DNA from: Multifurca ochricompacta
Lineage: Eukaryota; Basidiomycota; Agaricomycetes; Russulales; Russulaceae
Direction of reading: 5' to 3'
Assembly (NCBI GenBank): GCA_022496185.1
Contig: WTXG01000013.1
Location: forward strand, 186,001-250,000
DNA: 64,000 nucleotides
A program made the translations under genes and the position numbers. The notes under the pieces are model-generated. The model did not search any database, had not been told where the DNA came from, and saw only the letters and a list, made by a program, of their open reading frames with translations. Shown piece after piece: positions 1-10,544 of this stretch; within the stretch, counting starts at the first letter, position 1, and every line of letters begins with the position of its first letter.

Positions 1-321
1 TCCTCTTGATCTCCCCATGAGGAATCTGCATAGCCATGAAGGCCACTCTCCCCATTCCCTCCAGAATAGCATAACTTGCAGTCTTTTGTACTATTAAGAT
101 ATTTTAAGACATATTTTGCAAGTCACATATGATCTTGAGAGGGGTTGGAAGCATATTGGCTAAGGCGTGCCACAGCAAAACTGATATCGGGTCTGCTTCC
201 AATCTGCACCCATAGCAGAGACCCCATCAACTGTTGGTACTTCTTTACTTCAGAAGTAGATGCCTGGCCATCAAACTTGACCAGATGTACATCAGCGCCA
301 GAGGGTAGAGGAGTATATACT
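1..321 (-). pseudogene. Copia-A pol fragment, RT C-terminus to RNase H (enters from window edge)
   Basis: Read on the minus strand this encodes Ty1/Copia polyprotein immediately before and within RNase H, including motifs such as VKKYQQLMGSLLW, SRPDISFAVARLSQY and HGYADSSWGDQ. It continues the reverse transcriptase found at 1753-3092; the reading is interrupted only by the hAT-like insertion at 322-1752. The left end is cut by the window edge, so the rest of RNase H and any LTR lie outside. At least one stop is present (near position 143), so this is a decayed element. Confidence 0.8.
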
Positions 322-1752
322 TAGTGATTGTCAAGGGTTTTCATACCCGCGCGGGTAAGCGCCACGGGTTTTGCCGGGTACGGGTACGGGTATACGGCTC
401 CCAACCCGTGGAAACCCGTACCCGCGCGGCGGGTTTGGCGGGTATAGGCGCCAATCATGCATTGACAAGATCAGTAGAAATTCTAAGATAAAACACATCT
501 GCAGCCACAAAACTAAAAGATCTCGTCTGATGTATGCTATAGGGTATCTTTAAATATGTTCTAGTATTATCATATGAAATATCAAAGCAGATAAATGGTG
601 CGATGTAAAATAAAAGTGTTATCAGTGATCCACTTCTTGAAAATCATGATGCACCTGTTTTATCAACGCACGACCAATTCTGCCGGTCTGGCACTATCTA
701 AAATACTCTCTAGACTACTTTAGACTATAATATAATCTAATTATCAAATTAGTTTACTGAAACAAGGCCCGCGTGTATCTACAAGCTGCATGGGGCAGCG
801 ACTACATTGCATCGCATGGTGGTCTGACCTCCTTCCTATTAAGGAAGGTTGACTTAAACACACCAGGACAGTTGCGCTTGTATGAAATGAAACCAGAATA
901 ATAAAATAATAATGTAAATAAAGGATCATTTCAATCTTCTGAACATAAACCAACAATATTTGAGGGATCTTGAGTAGCCATAAATGAACGCGTTGTGTCC
1001 AAGTGCTTATCTCCTCGACCGGGATGGCCCGGGCCATTTATCCGAAATGCGCAGAAATGCAAAGAACAGTCACGCTCGTATAAAATTGAAACCAGAACAA
1101 TAAAATAAAAATGGAATAATAAATTATCTTAATCTTATGAACATAAAACAGGAATTTTTGAGGGATCTTGAGTAGCCATAAATGAACGTGTTGTGTCCAA
1201 GTGCGTATCTCCTTGACCGGGATGTCCCGGGCCGGATGTCCGAAATGCGCGATGCAAGTAAAGAACTTGCACGCATTTCATTTTATGGGTAACCCAGGTA
1301 TCAAAACAATTATCCAGGGGTTACCCCTGCAAATTGCTATGTGTTCATCAAATTATTTTGCATTCTGTGTGGTTATCTGACAGGCTTTTCACCAATGTTC
1401 TATAACATCCTATCTAATCATCTCTGTATACTGTATTTTAGTTGTGCTTGTATAAAATTGAAAGCAGAATAATAAAATAAAAATGGAATAATGAATTATC
1501 TTAATCTTCTGAACATAAAATAAGAGTCATTGAGGGATCTTAAGCAGCCACAAATGAACGCGTTGTGTATCTTCTTGGTCCGGGAAGGCCCGGGCCGGGT
1601 ATCTGAAATGTGTGATGCAAGTAAAGAACTTGCACGCGTTTTCATGGGTGACCCGCGGGTAACCCGCGGGTTACCCGTACCCGTAGTGACGGGTACGGGT
1701 ACGGGTACAGGTACCAATGAGGATACCCCAGGGTTACCCCTGCCAATCACTA
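322..1752 (+). mobile_element. hAT-like non-autonomous transposon, copy 1 (1431 bp)
   Basis: The ends are imperfect inverted repeats, TAGTGATTGTCAAGGG on the left and CCCCTGCCAATCACTA on the right. Both sides carry a perfect 8-bp target-site duplication, TATATACT (314-321 and 1753-1760). An 8-bp duplication and TAGTG termini fit the hAT superfamily (terminal consensus YARNG). No transposase ORF is present. Both subterminal regions are packed with ACGGGT/ACCCGT and CCGCGCGG words, which could be transposase-binding repeats. Inside are three degenerate ~190-bp modules (about 871-1061, 1069-1260, 1441-1640). It interrupts the Copia-A pol reading frame. Confidence 0.85.
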
Positions 1753-3092
1753 TATATACTCGGTTGGAATCCCTCATCCCAAACTTCTCAATGATAGATA
1801 AAACATAGGCTGCTTGGTCAATCTCCAGTGTCTTATTAGGACGATCTCTGGTGATGTTAACTCCAAGATAGGACTGGATTTCTCCCAAGTCAGTCATCTC
1901 ATATCAATTAGATAGAGCTGACTTCAGCCACATTATCTTATCACTTGAAGATCCAAGTATAGTAATGTCATCTACGTATAGAATGACATAAAGTGAATCA
2001 TCCTCCTTCTTTTGATGAAACACATATACTCCTGCATCAGAGTACATCCAAGTAAAGCCCAGTTCATTAAGAACTGCATGGAATTGAAGGTTCCATGCTC
2101 AGGAAGCTTGTTTGAGGCTGTATAATGCTTTTTGTAGCCTGCAAACCTTGGACTCTTGACCAGCAATGATGAAACCAACTGGTTGCTCCATATATATCTC
2201 CTCATCCAGATCGCCATGTAGGAATGCCAATTTGACATCCATCTGGTGGATTTCCCAATCCTCTAGTGTAGCTAACACTAGTAATAATCTAAGTGATTCA
2301 AATCTGGTGACTGGGGAGAATGTTTCATCGAAGTCCACCCCTTCTATTTGGGTGAAACCTTTTGCCACGAGCCTAGCACAAAACCGTCCATCTGGTTTCA
2401 GCTTAAAAACCCATTTTGACTTGACAGCCTTTCTTCCTTTTGGAAGATCCTCAAGGCGCCACACATTAAGTTTATCTAAGGCATCAATTTCATATTTACA
2501 TGCCTCAAGCCACTCATTGGCATTGTCAGACTGCATTGCCTCCTGAAAAGTCAGGGGATCTCTATAAGAGACTCCTGCAGCATTTAGCAATTCCATATGC
2601 CCAAGTCTAGAAGAACCCTGTACAAACTCAGCATTATCCTCATTGTAAAATCGAGGATTCATGCGACATGAACATTTGGGATGGGCAGTATCAAGATCTA
2701 GATCTTCCTGCACAGCCCTGTCACGTTGCTGAGAGCGTGGACTTTCCCTTGTAAAAACTGGTTGGGGAAGTCTGCTGACATTCTTCTTAGATTGTCTTTT
2801 GGCACGGGTTCTCTGGGGGAGTTCAGATGGTTCCATAATTTGGGATGGAGGTGTCTGATAGATAGTGACGTCATGTGTATCAAGCTCATTTTCGGGTGTG
2901 GTAGGCTCAGGATTTACTTGAGGAGGTTCCACTACCTCCTGTTCCTCAACCTCAGTTTCCTTATCTCCAGGAACCTGAGGAACTGTGGCTATTGCTGGTT
3001 GAGGCTGGACAGGCCTCTCAACTTCTAAGACAAAAGGCGTAACTTTTTCCTTTTGCTTTCCCTTGCTGTCCTTAGCAAGGTTGGATGGGAAG
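1753..3092 (-). pseudogene. Copia-A pol fragment: integrase-RT linker and reverse transcriptase
   Basis: The minus strand holds the hydrophilic linker and Ty1/Copia reverse transcriptase: a 277-codon open stretch at 2099-2932 includes KSKWVFKLKPDG, RLVAKGFTQIEGVDF and QMDVKLAFLHGDL. Shifted frames downstream carry the catalytic-site motif LYVDDITILGSSSDK near 1950-1995 and MTDLGEIQSYLGVNI. Frameshifts break it near 2100. The upstream end (3092) is cut abruptly by the Gypsy-A LTR, so gag, protease and integrase are missing. Together with 1-321 it is one fragment of a Copia element. Confidence 0.85.
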
Positions 3093-3685
3093 TGTTACAG
3101 TCTCTACTGTCCAACCCCGTTTTCTTCACCCTCCCCAACGACAACCCCTCTTTACTGCCCACGCTACATTTCCTGATCACGTCTCCGTCCTGGGACCCAT
3201 CCCATGCTCTGCTTCCATCCCCGTGATCCCCTTTGTACTTGTTGACTTGCCATTTACTTATGTTTGACCCTTATCTCGTTATCCTTTATCTCTTTATCTT
3301 TACAACCGGACACTTACTTAATACCCTATCAGAAGCTCGGCTTTATGCCCTCCGCTTCCATATATTTGGGCCCACTTGACTCCGTACCCTTATCTCGTAG
3401 ACGCCCACCGAGTTATGTATATAAGTCCGCTGTACCTACCTTGTAGACCTCAGACTTGACTTGTTCAATACATCAGTGCTTATCTTCTGGATATCCCCTT
3501 TGGTCTTTGACTCGTTCTATCTCAGTGCTTTTGGCACTCTTCCGCTCAACATCGTCTTAAGGGAACAGCCCCTTAGACTTTGACTTATCTCACCTTAACT
3601 CCAAGAGGCCTATTGACTTCTTATCTGAACCTGCAAGTAACGCTGTCACACAAGTCGTGTGGAATGTCCCGCACTGGGCGTAACA
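3093..3685 (+). repeat. Gypsy-A 5' LTR
   Basis: It begins TGTTACAGTC and ends GGGCGTAACA, and aligns along its whole length with 9954-10544 and, reversed, with 20952-21545. Candidate core promoter words lie in the second half (TATATAAGTCC near 3417). Differences from the 3' LTR are mostly C/T and G/A changes at CpG positions. Confidence 0.93.
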
Positions 3686-5172
3686 TCAAGTCAAGTCTCT
3701 CATCGTGGCTTCCAGCCGCAGTCAGACCTTATTTCAAGAAGAACCCATCAACGCAGAGACGAGCATAATCTTTCACAACAAGTACTTGGCTCTGCCACCT
3801 GGAAAGATTTTGAGTCCGAGTTTGGATACTACGTCTATTACGATGGAAGATACCAACCGGTAGAGTATGACAACGAGAAGAGAGTTTGGTATCGTATCCA
3901 ATATTTGGACAGCCGACACTCTTGGGTCACTACAGGACCCGCCCCACCTGAATTCGGATTAGGGCTGTGGAGAGAAAATCCCCCAGCCATTGTCATGGAC
4001 TCTGAACCAGAAGAGTACATAGAAGAACATAGTGAAGAAGCACTGGTATTAGCATCACTACAACCCCAGTTGCACCAGCAGTTGTCACGATCAGAGCCCC
4101 TGCTTTGACAACCCCCAGATATCCATACAATCCACCGACACGACTACACCAACTCGACAAAAGATGTCCACTATTGCCGCCCAGCTCCCAGACCCAGCAC
4201 CTCCGCCCCCACCACCACCGCCAGCCATGCTACCACCAAATATTCCCCCACCCTCAGGACGACTGTCGCTGTGCTGCCCCAGAGTTTACGGGGATCGATC
4301 GCAGAGTAAGAAGTTTATGTTGGAGTTCACGACATTTAAAAACTTCAACCATGACGTGCCCCAAATTATCAACCCCTTCCAATGTGCCAACCTCTTCCTG
4401 TCATTAATTCAGGAGAAGCAGTGGATGACTGGACTATGGAGCAACTGGAATGGCTAAATGAGCAGATTGAGAGTGGGCATGCACCACTAGTGAGGGCCTT
4501 TGGGAAACCATTGCCCAGCGGTTCAAGGATGCATTTACGGATGGGCAAGCGAAGCAGAAAGCTGCCCGAGAACTCAAGTCTCTAAAAATGGACAAAGGAG
4601 ACTTGGACGCCTATGTGGCGAAATTCAGAAGTCTGGCTAATCGAGCTGGCTACGACACAGATGAGGAGGCGACATTGGACCTCTTCTCCCAGGGACTACC
4701 CAACCCACTAGTCAAAAACATTATCCAGTTCCACCACCCCAATGATTGGGATACATGGGTTGATGCTGCTGACGACAGCAGCAAGATTACCTCGACTTCC
4801 AGACGCTTTGGAGTTGATACCAAGAAGGGAAAACCCGCGATCAATGGAAGGCTGCCTTTGGGATTAAGCCCGCGCATACCACCCAGAGGGATCCAAATGC
4901 CATGGACACTTCGGCTGATAGGACCAGAGCACGAGTGGCACTCACCGAAGAAGAAAGACAGACATTGATGAAAGAAGGAAGATGCTTTGCTGCAAGGCAC
5001 AGGGGCATATGTCAAAGAATGCCCTAAGAAGGGCTACGGGTGGCGAAGCTACAGTCACACCTGTCTGGAACAACCCACCAACCATCGACAAAAAGACGCC
5101 GACGAAGAAGAAAAGGCACAGGAAATATGGAGTAATATGATGAAGGAGAGCGAAGAAGTGCGGGCCTCTTAG
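3686..5172 (+). pseudogene. Gypsy-A gag region (broken)
   Basis: The open pieces lie in different frames. 3750-4108 encodes a WKDFESEFGYYVYYDGRYQ-type leader. 4164-4457 starts MSTIAAQLPDPAP and is proline-rich. 4588-4968 contains DLDAYVAKFRSLANRAGYD and LDLFSQGLPNPLVKNII, which fit the retrotransposon gag helical domain of fungal chromoviruses. The gag zinc knuckle is poorly preserved near 4980-5030 (CCKAQGHMSKECPKK-like in a shifted frame). At least three frameshifts separate the pieces. Confidence 0.75.
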
Positions 5173-5239
5173 TCGAGAAGGCATTCACAAAAAGGATTTT
5201 TAATTGGCTCTACCCCATCGGCCTGGGCACGAGCATTAC

Positions 5240-7180
5240 ATGTAACCTCTGTGTACACTAGTCGCTTCAAATCTTTGAAAATACCAGTACACTTTGAAAC
5301 TACACAGAAAACGGCCGACCAGGATATCCTGATAGACTCAGGAGCTACCGATAATTTTATCAGCCCACGAATGGCAAGAACCATGGGCTTGGGGATGCAG
5401 GAACTCCCCCAGGAAAAGAACATCTGGAACATTGACAGAACAGCCAACCGAGCTGGAAAAATTAGACATTTTATACGATCTCCAGGTTCAAGTAGGCGAA
5501 AAGACAAAAAACATTCGCTTCCTTGTCACCAACCTAGGAGAAGAAGACTTGATCCTAGGGTATCCATGGCTAGCGGCTTTTGAGCCAAAATTAACTGGAG
5601 CGATGCGACCATGGACAAAGAATCCTACCCCTTCTCATCACTTCACTAGGATATGATTATGCAGCCCGACAGTTGGCTAGACGTGGAGTTGCAGAAGAAA
5701 GAGAGTCAAAGAAGAAGACCGGGCTACTGTTATGCTACGAAGGCATCAGAACTCGCCCAGAAGCAGTGGAAGGGCATTCAGAAAGGACCTTCGAGGAAGT
5801 AGTACCAGAAGCATACCACCGGCACTGGAAGGTATTCTCAGAGAGGAATCACAACATTTCCCGCCTATGCGACCATGGGATCACGCCATCGAATTTGCAC
5901 CTGATACCCCATCAGCAATCGACTGCAAAATCTACCCATTGTCACAGGCAGAACAAAAGGCGCTTACAGAATTCCTTGAAGAACATCTTGCAAAGGGCTA
6001 CATCCGCCGTCGAAATCACCATATGCATCACCTTTCTTCTTCATCAAGAAGAAAGATGGCAAACTTCGACCTGTTCAGGACTACCGACAGATAAATGCCC
6101 ATACAATAAAGAACGCCTACCCCTTCCACTCATCTCAGAACTCATTGACACCATGCGGGATAAATCCCTGTTTTCCAAAATGGACATCCAGTGGGGGTAC
6201 AACAACGTCAGGATTAAGGAGGGAGACCAGTGTAAAGCAGCTTTTAAGACCAACCAAGGGCTCTTTGAACCAAACGTCATGTTTTTGGCCTTACCAACTC
6301 GCCTGCTACCTTCCAATCTATGATGAATCACATCTTCTGCGACCTCATTCTTACGGGCAGGTGGTAGTATACATGGACGACATCCTGGTAGCCACCACAA
6401 ACGATCTGATCCATCACCGAGAGTGGGTCCATCAAGTGTTGGACATTCTATGCGAACATGACCTGTACCTCAAACCAGCCAAATGCTGTTTGAACAACAG
6501 AGCGTCGAATACTTGGGAGTCATCCTGGAAGGAGGACATGTGCGAATGGACCCAGTGAAAGTACAAGGAATCTGGGAGTGGCCTGTACCCACATGTGTCA
6601 AGGATGTGCGATCCTTCATTGGGTTCTGTAATTTCTACCGACGATTTGTACGAGGATTTTTGGGGGTCCCCAACCCCTGAACGGACTGCTGAAGAAGGAT
6701 ATACCTTGGCACTGGGGACGAGAACAGCAGCGAGCCTTTGAACAGATTTGAGATATCGTAGGCTTGGAGCCCGTCCTCCTCCAGCTGGACCTAGGAAAAC
6801 CCTTTGAACTCAAAGTAGACGCATCTCACTTCGCCAACGGTGCTGTACTAAATCAATGAGACACGATGGGGTTACTTCACCCAGTCGCCTTCTACTCTGA
6901 AACATTTTCACCCGCGAACGAAATTATGACATTTGGGACAGGGAACTGCTTGCCATTGTAAAAGCACTACGACATTGGCGACCATATCTAGCAGGGACCC
7001 CTCACAAGACCGTCATTCACACTGACCATTCCAATCTTCTTTATTGGAAAGAGCCCCACAAGATCAGTCGAAGGGTGCCCGCAAAGTCTTAGAGCTGGAA
7101 GAGTACAACTTCGTATTGAAACATATTGCGGGAAGTCACAAGCACGCGCAGATGCCTTGTTGCGACGACCTGATTTGAAC
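5240..7180 (+). pseudogene. Gypsy-A protease, reverse transcriptase and RNase H (broken)
   Basis: Protease is marked by ILIDSGATDNFISPRMA near 5328-5380. RT follows in alternating frames, with [18 protein letters not shown] near 5935-5990, [22 protein letters not shown] near 6120-6185 and the catalytic [10 protein letters not shown] at about 6362-6391. The RT-RNase H connection (VRSFIGFCNFYRRFV, about 6605-6650) and RNase H (about 6800-7180) can be followed through several frameshifts. The order and motifs are Ty3/Gypsy. The product cannot be made from this copy. Confidence 0.85.
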
Positions 7181-8663
7181 AGTGGGGGGAGGACAACAAT
7201 GATATCACTGTACTCCCGAAGAGGTCTTTGCAAAGACAGCTGTTGTCAGTCTTCATGACATGGATCTATGGGCCCAAGTCTCGCAAAATATGAATCAGCA
7301 GCTATGTCAATCATGGGCAGATGCACATAACCTGAAAAAGATTGATGGCCTATGGTGGAAGGATGGGGATCGACTCGTTGTCACCGGTGGTGACAACATT
7401 AAGAGGGGGGTGATCCATTTTCACCACGACCTCCCCTCTGCTGGCCATCCTGGCATTGCCAATACATACACCCTTGCCAAACGAGACTACTGGTGGCCAA
7501 TATGAAGAAAGACATGGAAAACTATGTGAAAGGGTGCACGGACTGCCAAGCCAACAAAGTAAACACACACCCGCACCCACCAGCACATTCCCAATCATCA
7601 CACCACAGCCTCCTGCCATTCCAGACCATTGCTATGGACTTCATGTCAAACTCCCCACTCCAAGGGCTTTGACTCCATTTTGACCATCACGACCACGACT
7701 GTTCCAAGGCGGCGCTGTTTATACCCTGCAACAATCTATTACAGCAGAAGGAGTCGCCAAACTCTACCTGGATCATGTCTACAGACACTATGGTCTTCCT
7801 GAAAAGATCATTTCCGACCGCGACCCACGGTTCACCTCCACATTTGCCAGAGCCTTTGCAAGGTTCTGGATGTAAAGCAGAATATCTCAACAGCTTACCA
7901 TCCACAGACGGATGGGCAATCAGAGAGGACAAACCAATGGCTAGAACAATATCTTGGTTCTGGTGCAACGGACGACAGGATGACTGGGCAGACTGGCTGG
8001 CAACTGCGGAATTTGCACATAATTCATGGCCCAATAACACTATGAAAACCTCCCCATTCTCCCTCATCATGGGATGGACCGCGAACTACCTGGGCCAATA
8101 AACCCACAAATGTCCCATCAGCTGCACAGCGTATCGGCCAATGGGACGAGATCCGCAATCGGCCAATGAGAACTTGTTGAAGGCGCAAAGGACCCTGTCA
8201 GAGAAGCCCTCGACATTCACACCTTATCAGACCAATGACTTGGTGTGGTTAGAAGGGAAGAACATTCGTACGTCACACCCAACGGTGAAATTAGCACCCC
8301 ACGACATGGACCCTTCAAGATAGCAAGGAAGCTGTCAGATGTGTCATACGAACTGGAGCTTCCATCCACATGGAGATTCATCCGGTCTTCCATGCCCGAC
8401 TCCTGACGCCTTACAAAGAGACCCCTGCATGGGGAAAACTTTCCGAGGCCTCCCCGGAACTGATCGATGGAGAAGCGGAATGGGAAGTGGAGCAAGTTCT
8501 AGACTCAATGCATAAAGGCCAAGGGCGCAAATTGCATTACCTTATCAAGTGGAAAGGATTCCCAGACTCTGACAACTCGTGGGAACCAGCCAGGAATATC
8601 TTTGCCCCAGTCCTTATCTCGGAGTTCCACGCCCGACATCCAGAAGCACCTAGAAACAATTAA
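7181..8663 (+). pseudogene. Gypsy-A integrase and chromodomain (broken)
   Basis: The H2C2 zinc-binding region lies at about 7410-7560 (HHDLPSAGHPGIANT, then a CTDCQ remnant in a shifted frame). The DDE core is scattered over 7640-8100, with SDRDPRFTS near 7815-7845. The C-terminal integrase domain contains HPVFHARLLTPY (8376-8411). The open frame 8370-8663 then carries a chromodomain: EWEVEQVLDS, LHYLIKWKGFPDSDNSWEPA. This identifies the element as a chromovirus; chromodomains are known to steer integration towards particular chromatin marks. Confidence 0.85.
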
Positions 8664-8699
8664 AAGGACGACCTTGACCCCACACAAATTCCCCAGTAC

Positions 8700-9922
8700 A
8701 TGCTCTCACAGCAAAGTCCTACCACCATACATTCTATCATGTCTTTCATCGCTGCCAACGCCGCGTCGACGCTTTCACTGCCACCACCGTAGTTGTCAGA
8801 ATTTCCCTCTGCTCACCCCTCTACATGCCCCTCCTCACCTATTGACTACGAGGCCGCCGAAGCTCGGTCAAGACCCAGTCCCCTAACCCGAACGACAATT
8901 TTGAGCACTGCGAAGAACCCCACCCGAATGACCTGATAGGTATGGAATCAGATGACGAGGTCCCAGAATTCCCCTTCTTCACCAATAACCCAAACTCCTC
9001 TAGTACTACCCATTGGAGATCACTATGGGTGATGGATGGTCGCCATTGCCAAATACATCTTCTACACCAACGGAGGAATGGATGTGGCGGGGTGCATGAA
9101 GAAGGATGGTCCAGTTTACGGGGCCCAGTTTATCTGGAGGAAAGGTACACAGGACGTTTGCATCACACGATGACCGACAAACAGCTTGCCATCTGGCCGC
9201 CGAAGACTCTCAGGCCTTTGCCATCGAGAAGTACTGAGTGACATGCAACTTCCGCGTCTCAAAGCCGAGGTGATGAGACTGCGGAAGAACTTGACCTTGC
9301 CAACACACTCAACCGACAATACAAAGAACATGTGAAGATGATGGCTTGGTTGACCAATGGGATGTTTCAAGTCGAACAAGAGCTGGTGGAGATTCGAAAG
9401 AGGTTGGAGAAGGGGGACGCATATCAGACTATTGCTGAGAGGTATGCTGACACCTATGCCCGACCCCTACCCCCACGATCCTTGGGGGCTGCCCGGTGTT
9501 ACTACCAAATCGGTTCGAGATGCCACGTATGCATGAAAACCCCGCGGAGAGACATGCTGGGCTGTGACAGTAAGTACCACATCAGCTGGAACTGTCCTCT
9601 CAACCGCAAGTGGTGCCGGCATTGTGAAGCAATCAACATTGGAGTAGGTTCTGCATCTTCCGCCGAGTGGGAGTCGCCCAACGATCGCCAACCCATCCGG
9701 GTGGTGTGGCAAGTGCTTATGCCACAACTCGGGACACCGCGAGCTGGACTGCCCGTCCACGACCTCTGCCGAATGTGTGGCCAACGTGGCCCATATGGGT
9801 TCCTCTGTACCCACAGATGTCCCCAAGACTTGGACAAGGAGAACTACACTATGGACGAGTGTAATGTAGCTGATGATTATTTGGAGTTGGTACAAGATGA
9901 TGACGGTACGAGTCATTTCTAG
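8700..9922 (+). pseudogene. Gypsy-A ORF3: Cys/His-rich protein downstream of pol (broken)
   Basis: Between the chromodomain and the 3' LTR is an extra ~1.2-kb coding region, open mainly at 8942-9241 and 9332-9922. It encodes a charged helical stretch (VEQELVEIRKRLEKGDAYQ), a paired-cysteine segment (CHVC, about 36 residues on WCRHC) and, in a shifted frame near 9705-9750, CLCHNSGHRELDC, which resembles a zinc knuckle. It ends in a hydrophobic-acidic tail, YLELVQDDD. Most Ty3/Gypsy elements have no gene here. Gypsy-B has a counterpart at the same place. Function unknown; nucleic-acid binding is only suggested by the cysteines. Confidence 0.6.
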
Positions 9923-9938
9923 CCGGGTCTGCTAGAAC

Positions 9939-9953
9939 CAGAAGAGGGGGTGA
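9939..9953 (+). promoter_or_regulatory. Gypsy-A polypurine tract
   Basis: The purine run CAGAAGAGGGGGTGA lies directly before the TG of the 3' LTR, the normal position of the plus-strand priming site. Confidence 0.75.
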
Positions 9954-10544
9954 TGTTACAGTCTCTACCGTCCAACCCCGTTTTCTTCACCTCCCCAACG
10001 ACAACCCTCTTTACCGCCCACACTACATTTCCTGATCACGTCTCTGTCCTGGGACCCATCCTGGCTCTGCTTCCATCCCCGTGACCCCCTTTGTACTTGT
10101 TGACTTGCCATTTACTTATGTTTGACCCTTATCTCGTTATCCTTTATCTCTTTATCTTTACAACCAGACACTTACTTAATACCCTATCAGAAGCTCAGCT
10201 TTATGCCCTCCGCTTCCATATATTTGGGCCCACTTGACTCTGTACCCTTATCTTGTAGACACCCACCAAGTTACGTATATAAGTCCACTGTACCTACCTT
10301 GTAGACCTCAGACTTGACTTGTTCAATACATCAGTGCTTATCTTCTGGATATCCCCTTTGGTCTTTGACTCGTTCTATCTCAGTGCTTTTGGCACTCTTC
10401 CGCTCAACATCGTCTTAAGGGAACAGCCCCTTAGACTTTGACTTATCTCACCTTAACTCCAAGAGGGCCTATTGACTTCTTATCTGAACCTGCAAGTAAC
10501 GCTGTCACACAAGTCGTGTGGAACGTCCCGCACTGGGCGTAACA
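9954..10544 (+). repeat. Gypsy-A 3' LTR
   Basis: This is the direct repeat of 3093-3685, with the same TGTTACAG and GTAACA ends and 2 bp shorter. At many differing sites one LTR has CG and the other TG or CA (for example CTACCGTCC against CTACTGTCC, and ACCGGAC against ACCAGAC). Confidence 0.93.

Larger units (their letters stand above)
3093..10544 (+). mobile_element. Gypsy-A: Ty3/Gypsy chromovirus with both LTRs, decayed (7452 bp)
   Basis: Two direct LTRs (593 and 591 bp) with TGTTAC...GTAACA ends enclose gag, protease, RT, RNase H, integrase, chromodomain and a further cysteine-rich ORF, all on the plus strand and in Ty3/Gypsy order. A polypurine tract abuts the 3' LTR. Frameshifts and stops occur throughout. 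The bases next to the outer ends differ (GGAAG left, GCATC right) and the flanks belong to two different elements, so no target-site duplication survives. A recombination between two Gypsy-A copies is a likely explanation. Confidence 0.9.

Noticed and set aside
322..1752. The 1431-bp repeat considered as an LTR or a Helitron
   Set aside because: It has inverted termini and 8-bp duplications; LTRs here make 5-bp duplications and begin TG and end CA, and Helitrons make none.
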